Part shown: positions 53,809 to 64,000 of the stretch, in pieces | How the letters are laid out: every line of letters starts with the position of its first letter | Numbering within the stretch: the first letter of the stretch is position 1 | Assembly: GCA_002005505.1 (NCBI GenBank) | Contig: KV908407.1 | Coordinates: 220,711-284,710, forward strand | Direction of reading: 5' to 3' | Source of the DNA: Botryococcus braunii | Lineage: Eukaryota; Chlorophyta; Trebouxiophyceae | DNA: 64,000 bases | The notes under the pieces: model-generated | The model's input: the letters and a program-made list of their open reading frames with translations, nothing else | Database searches by the model: none | Told to the model about the DNA's origin: nothing | Position numbers and translations under genes: made by a program

Positions 53809-54555
53809 ATCTCTAACCAGACTTCCAGCGTATGTACCATCGACGCCAGCCATGCCTATGATTTCATTGCTGCAAGACCCTGACAGTCAGCCATAACCGT
53901 AGAATGCATCCCTGCCTTGGAAGGTCAGACTTACCGAACTTCAAGTTTTTCCTTGTCTTCGTCATTGTAAAAGAGCAGGCGGCGCCGGTTACCATAGATG
54001 AAATTGGCCTGCGCAGTGTTCACAATACCATGTCAGACGTATCAATGGGCGGGGAAAAATTGGTTCCAGCACTTTATATTCGCATAATCCAGGGATAACA
54101 GAAGTCCGCCAGAGATGGCAGAGCTGTATCAAAGCTGCCAAAATAACCAAAAGACTAAAAAAGTATCGAGTGAGAAATTGATTGGCCAACAAGACACTGG
54201 ACTCAGATGCAAAGAACACAGCAGCTTAAAGCTGCTGTGTTCTTTGCCTCTGAGTCCAGTGTCTTGTTGGCCAATCAATTTCTCACTCGATACTTTTTTA
54301 GTCTTTTGGTTATTTTCTGATCAGAGTTCAATTTGTTGTTGATCAGGAAATGTTAAGTAGTGGGAATGACAAGAATTTTAAGCATTTCAACATACATGAA
54401 ATTGAGTACGTCAAAAAGTAAGGAGACCGTACGAAGACTTCTTTATCAAGTGCGTCGTCATCCTCTACGGCGACCTTCTGACTGAAAGACGGCCGGGCCT
54501 GGGCTAGGACGATGCAGCCCAGAATAAAGGAAATGATTATGGCCTTGCGATTCAT
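53809..54555 (-). CDS. Small secreted protein, first three exons (gene incomplete at 3' end)
   Basis: Exons (minus): 54555-54433, 54008-53935 and 53869-53809, GT-AG with matching phases. Exon 1 encodes MNRKAIIISFILGCIVLAQA, a clean signal peptide, followed by a short acidic stretch (VEDDDALDKEVF). Exon 2 encodes ANFIYGNRRRLLFYNDEDKE and a few more residues. Exon 3 encodes NEIIGMAGVDGTYAGSLVRD. I do not recognise the family, and the last exon or exons below 53809 are not resolved. Intron 1 (54009-54432) is dominated by a 177-bp hairpin. It shares its strand and secretion signal with the gene at 27163-30230, but no convincing sequence similarity. Confidence 0.6.
54140..54316. repeat. Near-perfect inverted repeat, 88-nt arms, 1-nt spacer
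   Basis: The left arm starts AAAATAACCAAAAGACT and the right arm ends AGTCTTTTGGTTATTTT. They meet at GCAGCTT-A-AAGCTGC. Only one mismatch is seen (ATGC against GAGGC at the mirror position, inside the arm). It lies fully within intron 1 of the secreted-protein gene. Confidence 0.97.
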
Positions 54556-55983
54556 ATCAGTGGACGACGGAATGCCTGCATGCCAATTCACGCGAGTCTT
54601 CCTTAGATGACAACGACAGCGAATCAGCAACACAGCAGACATAACAACTGTCAAGACGCATCCTTTTGGACATTATAGATACAATGGCTACGTCTGGTAA
54701 CATTCGTATTCTTCCAATATTTGCAGGCAACTTGAAATGAGCTCGACTATCATTCAAATTCACAGCTTGAATTAGCTCGGACAAATTGTATCCGATTCCC
54801 AATTCGATGAAAAAGGCTTTATTAATACATTGTTAATTGTTCCAGGTACGACGTTTCTTCGTGGCTCCGCAAGTTGGGGACACACCCTTTTTGAAGCGTT
54901 CGAGATCTTCCGATAAATTTTTCGATTCAAAATTGTTCCCTTCACCTGTTTCCAAACTTTATTCCTCGACGTCAAAAATTGCAGGCGTGACTTCCATAGA
55001 GACAGGCGGCAAGAGGGATCTAAAGGACCATGCGCAGGGAGAAGTCCTAGGATGCAAGCTTGCCGTTTTACGGTAGGTCGACGGGAAGCCCGCAGGACGC
55101 CACCAGGTTAGCGCGTATACCTCCGGATCTGTACGGCACCGGTCCGGTTCGACGAAGGACATTGGTAATCGTCCGCATGGCAATCATCGATCAGGCGCCA
55201 GCAAGTGCTCCATCCACAGCTGACGAATCCAGGCCTACTCCCTAGTAGCGATGATACTCACACTCCCCGCGACCCAAAAATCTTCCCGTACCCCATGTAC
55301 CTTCTATAGATCAAGTACACTTAGAGTGAAGCCTAACCGCACACCTAGTAGACGAACTTCTACCCTTACTGGAGGCTGTCCCCACAGAGTCTCCCTGCAA
55401 AATGTCATTTGTGTGAACAGCCATCCAGTGCAGCCTAGACCCGACTATGTATTGCTAGCATATCTATGATATGTGTGAAGCCTATCCTAACCGCATGACC
55501 ATAACCCATTGCACCGCACACCGGTGGTACCATGTGGTACCACATGTGGTACAATTAATGCAATATTGCAGGCATATTTACAAAACACGGATCAGTTTTG
55601 GAGAGCGGGTTGCTTTTGATAAGCAGCCACGCATGTGAGTTTTATACTCTGTAGTTTGCATCGAAGTGTTTGTAAAACACTTGACGCTTGAAACATATAA
55701 CAATGTGCACACCTGATACAAGGTCTGCATGGAAGCGTTCGTTTAACATTTGGATGCTCGACACGTATAACACTGTGATACAAGAATCTGCTTATGAAGT
55801 AGACTTCAACCTGCAAGCTGGTACTACATCACCAATGTACATCAAAACATATTTGAACGAGCCCCAACAATGACACCACAGACTCTATCACATTAATAAC
55901 GGTGGTGGGGTTGGGGGAGGGGGAGGGAGGGAGGGAGGGAGAGAATGGGTGTGGTGTGGCGTGCCTGGGGAATGTGTGCGTGA

Positions 55984-55987
55984 GTGA

Positions 55988-56077
<90 letters not shown>

Positions 56078-56107
56078 GCGCGCGGGCGCGCGCGCGCGTG
56101 CTTGCGG

Positions 56108-56204
<97 letters not shown>

Positions 56205-56313
56205 CGGGCGCCTGCGTGTGTGCACGAGTGTGTGTGGGGGCATGTGGGTGGGTGCGTGTGCCCCCCGACCCCACCCCCCCCCCCCCCACACACACACACA
56301 CACACACACACAC
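55984..56313. repeat. (GT)n arrays with GC-rich centre, then (AC)n
   Basis: GT at 55989-56073 and 56110-56195, then a C run and AC at 56286-56313, so GT and AC arms face each other. Confidence 0.96.
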
Positions 56314-57778
56314 GTGTCGGACTCTGTGCGCGCGCCTGCCTCGAAGGCGCCCGCATGCCCCGCACTTGCGTTCCAACCTGAAGTATCCTCAACAGATTTG
56401 AAGCTCCCAGCTTGTGAACAATTCCCAATCAAACTCTAGCGCAGGTCATGTGGAAAACGTCAGGCGTTCCATGTGAGGAAAATATCTATCTTGCACACTG
56501 TACCGTGTAATTACCCAGCACTTCTGCAACTGATCAGTGCAGGTGCTCCCATGAGCCGCTAATTTATAGTCTACAGCTATGCACTCTACACCCACCTTTA
56601 AAACAAATGCCGTCCCCCTCAACTCAAAGACGTTTGTACGGTTCTGAAGTCAAGAATCTTGACCCTGGCTATCCATCTCGAGATGCGATATCTCATCTCC
56701 AGAACATGCGCATGCGTTTGGCATCCACACCAGCTGACACTCGGCCAAGCTCCATATACTAACGCCTCGGTTACAACCTGAGTGCTGCTGCTTCATATCA
56801 TATCGATATGATATGATATCACTCCGGGATCGGAGTGATACTATTACTCCAACCCCATTATCCAAAACCGGCGAGCATTCCAAAATCTACAGCTGGACAA
56901 ATGCGAGAACATGACCGTGGAGTAGCGCACGATTGCGCATGCATGCATAGGTGCACTGCGTTAACGTGCAGAGCGCGTTTCCCGTGCACACAGATGTTGC
57001 AACTGTTCAATTGCAGACTCCGACTTTACTTTCATTCACTCCAACCATCTCAAGCTCTGCCCCCCGCCCCGGGGGGGGGGGGGGGGTCGCCAACCTCGGG
57101 TTGGGCGGGGTGAGGACCGAAATGTCCTCGGAGAGCATCCCCCCCCATCACGTGATGCATGTGCACATGCAGATGTGGTCACTTTCAAGTCACTCTTCAC
57201 GTATGTTACTACCTAGTCTCTATGAGCGACAAGAGACAATTGCAATTGCGAGCTGTTAAGTCAGATGCTGTCTTATCGTGCTCCGGGTCCCGCAAAGGGG
57301 ACTCCAGCATGTCTTACATAAGCCCCATATGTAAGGACTGGAGTACCTTACACAAATTTGAGGAGGTGCAGTACTGCATCCGTTAAGCACCCTATATATA
57401 TTCCGTTATCCCATACAGGACACGTGCTTGCGTGCCGTACGGCATCCTGCAAAGTCACGGCTGTCGAGGCTCACCCCAAACCCTCAAAAGGACGAGATAG
57501 ACGATCCCTCAACCCCGCTAGCCAGATCCCCCCCGGGGGGGGGGGGGGGGCAGCTCCAAACAAATCCCCTTCCGGACAGAATCCCACCAAAACATCTCTC
57601 CAATCAAAACATCCCTCCCCCACAAAATCCTCCTGACAAATCCTTAAATGTCTCCTCTTGCAGAAGAAGCACCCATCAAACATGAGGCACCATTCAAACA
57701 TGTACCTAGATCGACCTCTACTGGCCCTGGTCATGTACATGTAAAGCTGCATGCCACAGTAGTGGCAATATTGGCAGG

Positions 57779-57936
57779 TACCAGCTTGAAGTACCTTGGC
57801 AGCCACTAGGACATATTTATGGCCATATGGCCACTTGGCGCGATAATGCATTATATGGCCATATGGCCACTTGGCGCGATAATGCATTATCGCGCCAAGT
57901 ACCAGCTCGAAGTGCCTTGGCAACCACTACGACATG
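57779..57936. repeat. Nested direct and inverted repeats
   Basis: An outer direct repeat (TACCAGCT-GAAGT-CCTTGGCA, near 57779 and 57900) encloses two direct copies of ATGGCCATATGGCCACTTGG. The second of these runs into a 32-bp palindrome of ACTTGGCGCGATAATG and its complement (57869-57900). Confidence 0.9.
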
Positions 57937-58574
57937 TCCACGCCACATGCGCTGCGCCCCATCCACACCCGCACATATGTCTTGAACATCTTTCTCGTCA
58001 GGGCTCCTGCTGCAACCTAGAGTTCAAGGAGGCTTGGCAACAGGTGTAGACGCGTAGTAGCTTTGCGTAACAACATACGTGCCCAGAACACATCGTGCTG
58101 GCTACACGCAACGTGCCACAGCAGCGCACCTACAGCCACATGCCACGCACTCACCCGCACAAAAAAAGGACGAGATATGCGCACACCAGCACAATATACG
58201 TGTATGCATAACAATATGTCCATACTCCACCTGAGTTAACACGTTGCTAGCATTTGCAACGTTGCTAACATTTAAAATATCGCTGATGCCCGACAGCAGG
58301 AACGGACTCGTTGACAACCCCATGGACGGGGACCCGTAAGGATCTACTGCAGCTGCAAAACTTTTTCCCGGGAAAAAAATGAATAGAAAAAAATGACGCC
58401 CTCTGGAGGTCTCGTACCTCGGCCTGACAGCACTCGTCCTGCCATGGCTCCTCTCAACTGGTGGGGGTGCAGCAACAGATGCATATGCATGGTTGCCCAC
58501 CATCGCAGCATTAACTGTGCAGATATTGAGGATACGGATTGCCACATCACGCATCCATCCAACGTCGTGCGTCT

Positions 58575-58945
58575 CCATAGGGCCAAGCTGAAGCCTTGAA
58601 GGCCCCTCAAGGGGTGATTAATAGTCACTGATTAATCACCAATCACCATAGGGGCAAGCTGAAGCCTTGATGGCCCCTCAAGGGGTGATTAATGATCACT
58701 GAGTACATAATCACTGATTAATCACCAATCACCATAGGGCCAAGCTGAAGCCTTAATGGCCCCTCAAGGGGTGATTAATGATCACAGAGTACATAATCAC
58801 TGATTAATCACCATAGGGCCAAGCTGAAGCCTTAATGGCCCCTCAAGGGGTGACTAGTAATCACCGATTATATCATCAATGATTAATAACCATATATGGT
58901 TATATAGGGCCAAGCTGAAGCCTTGATGGCCCCTCGAAGGGTAAT
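58575..58945. repeat. Minisatellite, unit about 71-92 bp, five copies
   Basis: GG-CAAGCTGAAGCCTT recurs at about 58580, 58651, 58737, 58816 and 58908. Each is followed by GGCCCCTCAAGGGGTGATTA and AATCACTGATTAATCACC. Confidence 0.95.
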
Positions 58946-59762
58946 AAAGAATCACTGATTATCCCAATACGCATCGTGCATCACCACATGCCCAAGCTAA
59001 AGCTTCAACCAACCCTTATAAGGCGCAATAAACTAAGGCGCGATCATAATGACCCAACCACGCGTGCAAGATTGCAGCAAGTAACTCTTTATAAAGAGTT
59101 AACATAATTATGGATTAATACCAAACTTTGATTACCCGCCACCATCAGACAAGCATGGCGCGCCTCTTCTTCTGGCCGGAGGCTTTGGCAGTGCTGCGCT
59201 GCGCACACATCACACAAAGTAGAACCTCAGCCACATCCTTATGGTTGTGATTCCTAGTTGCGCATTCCATCCCTGTGATTGGCTAGCTGAGCTGCAGCAC
59301 GGGCAGACCCTACTTCGTGGACAGTCTATGCGGGATATCGATGTCTATATAGACATCAACATCTCCTAACATCGCGGCCCCGTTTTGTTAACAGACAGGA
59401 CCCCACGGCTCCTCGGGGCTTGTTCACACGCATTGGCACTGAGGAGCTCGTTGAAACTAAAACGTTGACCCTCCAACATGGCACAGTCTGGCCTCGCATC
59501 TGTGCCTGACACCCTCCTCTTTAACCCTATTGGCTGCTCCTTGACGTGATAATCATGTGGATTACATCAAAGACCGACAAACAAGGGAAGGAATATCCTT
59601 TGAAGGAAGGAACAGTACATCCAGGACATCCAGGAGATCGATGGAACATTATCATCAAAGACCAACAAAAAAGGAAGAGGAAGGGAGGAAGGAATATTAC
59701 ATCCAGGACGTCTTGGAGTTGAACCTGGCCCCCTTCCCTCCTTTCGGGAACACTTGCGAAGA

Positions 59763-60005
59763 ACCGCACTCAGCATGGTGGCAGCAACACCTAGCTTGCC
59801 GAGCACCGCACACAGCATGACAGCAACAACATTCAGCTTGTGAAGCACCGCACACAGCATGATAGCAACAACATTCAGCTTGCCAAGCACCGCACACAGC
59901 ATGATAGCAACAACATTCAGCTTGCGAAGCACGGCACACAGTATGATAGCAACAACATTCAGCTTGCCAAGCACCGCACACAGCATGGTAGGAGCAATAC
60001 CTAGC
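59763..60005. repeat. 42-bp minisatellite, about six copies
   Basis: The unit AGCACCGCACACAGCATGAT, then AGCAACAACATTCAGCTTG, recurs every 42 bp exactly. Being a multiple of three, it keeps frames open without indicating a gene. Confidence 0.96.
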
Positions 60006-60184
60006 TGTGTGGGATTGGGGTGCACTCCAGCACACCATAATAGTATTTATGTATGTATGTATAATTGTATTTATAGTACGTATTATTAATACATCCAAAT
60101 GTTTGGCTCCGCTCGGCATGTGCACATGAAGCTGGATGTCCCGCCACCTAGGAGTGACCGCACTCCGTCCCTCACCCCAGGGGA

Positions 60185-60390
60185 GTCCCACCAAGACCAA
60201 GGGACCCAGAACAGGGTCCCACAAACCCCAGAGCCTGAACTGGCAACAAGCACCGAAGGCTGCCCAGGCCCCACCAAGACCAGGGTCCCGCAGACCTCGA
60301 GAGTCCTAAACTGGCAACAAGTACCAAAAGCGGCCTTAGGCCCCAGCGTGAACAGGGTCCAGCAGACCTGAAAAGCCTGAACTGGCTCTT
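60185..60390. repeat. About 70-bp tandem repeat, three copies
   Basis: CCTGAACTGGCAACAAG, then CCAGG/TTAGGCCCCA, then CAGGGTCC-GCAGACC. Confidence 0.85.
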
Positions 60391-60647
60391 GAGGTCAAGT
60401 ACCAGCTCAGGCCCTCAACCACACCATGGCACAGCACACATGGAAGGTCCAGCCAGTTGAAATCGCTGCAAAGGGGTTCACTGCCATAGGTGGGGGGTGG
60501 GGGATATCGCGATGAGTCATCGCCGATGACCCCACCGCCAAATTCACCTGCAAACTTGGGTAAACCAAAAGTGCTGCTTTCCGATCCGGTGAATCGGAAG
60601 AAGCACGGCGGATCCCATATCACTGCAAAACGAGCCTCCTGCAGTGG

Positions 60648-60710
60648 AGATTATGTCATCCCATGGAGATTATGTCATCCCGTGGAGATTATGTCATCCT
60701 GTGGAGAGGC
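60648..60710. repeat. 21-bp tandem repeat, three copies
   Basis: GTGGAGATTATGTCATCCC-type units. Confidence 0.93.
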
Positions 60711-61013
60711 AGTCCGCCATAAAGTAGGTGTCGATGGGCGGCAGGTTGCGCAGCCTCTGACCAGTCACCTTTATCTGCACCCCACCCACCGCTCCCAACC
60801 ATTACACATGATGATATCCCCGGGTACAGGAGACCAAAGCCATCTTCAGCACAGCTGAAAACCACCAGGGTTGAAGGCAGGAAGACAAGGTATCTTACGA
60901 AGCAGTAGGATTAATCAACCTCATGAACCTTCTCAATCTGAGACCTTTCCTTCCAGGGTTCGACACAGGGTTTCTTTTGTGTCATTATCCGCTCCCTCCT
61001 TCCCCGCCCCCCC

Positions 61014-61940
<927 letters not shown>

Positions 61941-62452
61941 CCCTCACAATGCATACACCCGGGCGCCCCTTCCCCTCCCCCCCCCCCCGGGCCGCGGAAT
62001 GTGCGTGTGGGTGAGAGGACGAATGTATGCCCCGGTTTGTTCCACGCCAAGCATACACATCTGCATGAAGAGTCAAAACAAAATGACGGAGCTGGAATAG
62101 GGAATGGGACCCCGGGGGGGGGGAGGCGCAACATGGTTTGTCCTTGAAAAGGAGAGGGGCCATTTCTGGCGACCGGACCAGTCCGATGTTATCCTGTACA
62201 TCCAGCTCTTAGATGCGGATCTAGATCCTAGACAGTTGTACCGTCATCCCTTCGGCCTTAATGCCTGCTTCTGGATGCAATATTTCGTCCTTCCTTCCTT
62301 CGCATGGATATAGAGTGATTTGAATTGTCCGAATAAGCAGGTATATCGCAACCATTGCAAATCAGACAGCTTTCCAATCTAAAGGAAGGACAAGCTTGCA
62401 ATTCCCAAGAGACCTGTGCTTGCAGATGTGCAGGGAGAACCAGGAAATTACT

Positions 62453-62455
<3 letters not shown>

Positions 62456-62503
<48 letters not shown>
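62456..62503. repeat. (AC)n microsatellite
   Basis: About 23 AC units, then broken CACCACAC units. Confidence 0.97.
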
Positions 62504-62504
<1 letters not shown>

Positions 62505-62628
62505 ACACACACACCACAAAAACACACAGACACACACACATGTATATATTCATTGACTTATTTATTTAAAAAAACTCAGCCAGGGCGACTCTTGATTTCC
62601 TCCAGTGCTACGTGAGAAAGGTTGTCAC

Positions 62629-62736
62629 CTGCAATGTGCCCTTCAAAAAGAAGATGATGCGGCGGGGCGCTGCCGTGCAGATGGACAGCATCAGCGATGA
62701 GTAATCATCCGGCAGCTTCACCACGTCCATCTCCAC
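62629..62736 (-). CDS. Isolated coding exon of an unidentified gene
   Basis: This is a 108-nt stretch flanked by CAG on the 5' side and GTGACA on the 3' side, open in phase 0. It reads VEMDVVKLPDDYSSLMLSIC, then TAAPRRIIFFLKGTLQ. The mix of charged and hydrophobic residues and clean splice sites are unlike the surrounding repeat DNA. I cannot place the family. Neighbouring exons were not found between the arrays on either side, so the gene may continue beyond 64000 or be split by long introns. Confidence 0.5.
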
Positions 62737-62749
62737 CTGCTCTCCACAT

Positions 62750-63045
62750 TCCCGCCCCACGTTGTCAACACTTCCCAGATCAGTTCCCATGTTATCAACG
62801 CTTCCACGCCCATGCCCACATACACAATACTTCCACAGCTTCCCCCACATTGTCAACACTTCCACAGCAATCACCACGCACTTATCACTCCCACAGCTCT
62901 TCCCACATTGTCAACGCTTCCACAGCAATCACCACGCAGTCAACGCTTCCACAGCAATCACCACGCAGTCAACGCTTCCACAGGGATTCCCACATATTCA
63001 AAACTTCCACGCGGACTCCCCTATGATCAGCGCTTCCATGTCAAC
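62750..63045. repeat. CAACGCTTCCACAGCAATCA-type minisatellite
   Basis: About nine degenerate units of roughly 29 bp. Because it lies immediately upstream of the exon at 62629-62736, it would be intronic for that gene. Confidence 0.88.
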
Positions 63046-63149
63046 AGCCCAATATCATCATTCCCTCCAACAAAAAACTTGCATTATCACGCTTTTGTGC
63101 CCCTGCTCGGATAATCATCACACCCATCCTCCATGTTTCACGGCAGGAG

Positions 63150-63475
63150 GCTGGCTATGATGCCCAAATGCTGGCCACATGTTTGCCACACATGCGGGCC
63201 ACACATGATGCCCACATGCTGGCCACACATGATGCCCACATGCTGGCCACACATGATGCCCACATGTTGGCCACACATGATGCCCACATGTTGGCCACAC
63301 ATGATGCCCCATGGCGACACACACATGATGCCCACATGCTGGCCACACATGATGCCCCATGGCGACCACACATGATGCCCCATGGCGACCACACATGATG
63401 CCCAAATCATGGCCAAATGCTGGCCGCACATGATGCCCGCGGCACCACATGGAGGCCACACACATGATGCTGACA
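63150..63475. repeat. 24-bp minisatellite
   Basis: About ten copies of ACATGATGCCCACATGCTGG followed by CCAC, with variants carrying CCATGGCGAC. Confidence 0.95.
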
Positions 63476-63686
63476 AGGTGGCCACGCCAAGCTTTTCCCC
63501 CGTTCCCAAAGACCCAAACCCCATTTGCGAACACCGCCTCTCAGTTACTACCAGACAACCTCGCCCACCAAGAAAGCCACCTTCCTTGTCCTCCCCAACA
63601 GCTCTCCACACCAGGCTTCTCCCACATCCCAAAGCTCAGCCTTGCCTCTCTTCACCTGCCCTGGATGGCAGTAGGGGCCAGTCTTA

Positions 63687-63687
<1 letters not shown>

Positions 63688-63766
<79 letters not shown>

Positions 63767-63891
63767 CACTACTACTACCACTACCACTACCACTACCACT
63801 ACCACTACCACTACCACTACCACTACTACCACTACCACTACCACTACCACTACCACTACCACTACCACTACCACTACCACTACCACTACCA

Positions 63892-63954
<63 letters not shown>

Positions 63955-63955
63955 G

Positions 63956-63987
<32 letters not shown>
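63688..63987. repeat. (CTA)n and (CCACTA)n array
   Basis: CTA units (63688-63763), CCACTA hexamers (63764-63897), then CTA again to 63987. Confidence 0.98.
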
Positions 63988-64000
63988 TATTGACAGTAGC

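Noticed and set aside
63150..63475. A CRISPR-like regular repeat
   Set aside because: Units are 24-bp head-to-tail repeats without unique spacers, in a eukaryotic intron-rich context. The same holds for 59763-60005 and 50390-50545.

Overview
This is a nuclear window from a eukaryote, and nothing in it looks bacterial. Five facts support that: genes split into many short exons with GT-AG borders (one GC-AG), a complete Prp19 spliceosome gene, a complete cytosolic ribosomal protein L7 gene, LINE-type reverse transcriptase remnants, and very heavy simple-sequence and minisatellite DNA. The L7 and Prp19 proteins and the tail of one LINE fragment look most like those of green algae and plants. I therefore lean towards an alga or other photosynthetic protist, but the sequence alone does not settle the lineage.

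Layout. 1-1700: a decayed non-LTR retrotransposon on the minus strand. 1948-3180: a GAT microsatellite, a two-copy ~230 bp tandem repeat and small hairpins. About 3190-24130: three tandem, diverged copies of a 6.5-7.5 kb block. Each block carries a minus-strand multi-pass membrane protein exon (about 6092-7069, 13879-14792 and 20751-21716), a G-tract array just after the stop, AC/GT microsatellites and several conserved non-repetitive islands. The middle gene copy is broken by a deletion. A LINE 3' fragment (8941-9303) sits between blocks 1 and 2. 24131-27162: no gene recognised.

27163-30230 (minus): a complete seven-exon gene for a 303-residue secreted protein with a domain opening DPVFTAFDG, resembling the von Willebrand D-like / root-cap-like extracellular domain. 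30231-34191: degenerate tandem arrays only. 34192-45199 (minus): Prp19, twelve exons, 504 residues, with introns packed with repeats. 45571-49126 (plus): RPL7, five exons, 240 residues, head to head with Prp19 across 371 bp. 49127-53808: minisatellites and a short element with inverted ends. 53809-54555 (minus): the first exons of a small secreted-protein gene whose first intron is mostly one 177-bp near-perfect hairpin. 54556-64000: mainly arrays, plus one convincing isolated coding exon (62629-62736, minus).

The genes do not form a pathway. Prp19 (splicing) and L7 (translation) are housekeeping genes that may share a promoter. The other genes are secreted or membrane proteins of unknown role. 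The most unusual structural theme is the abundance of perfect palindromes with spacers of 0-1 nt. Several occur in block 2 at sites where blocks 1 and 3 have unfolded sequence, which points to local inverted duplication by template switching.
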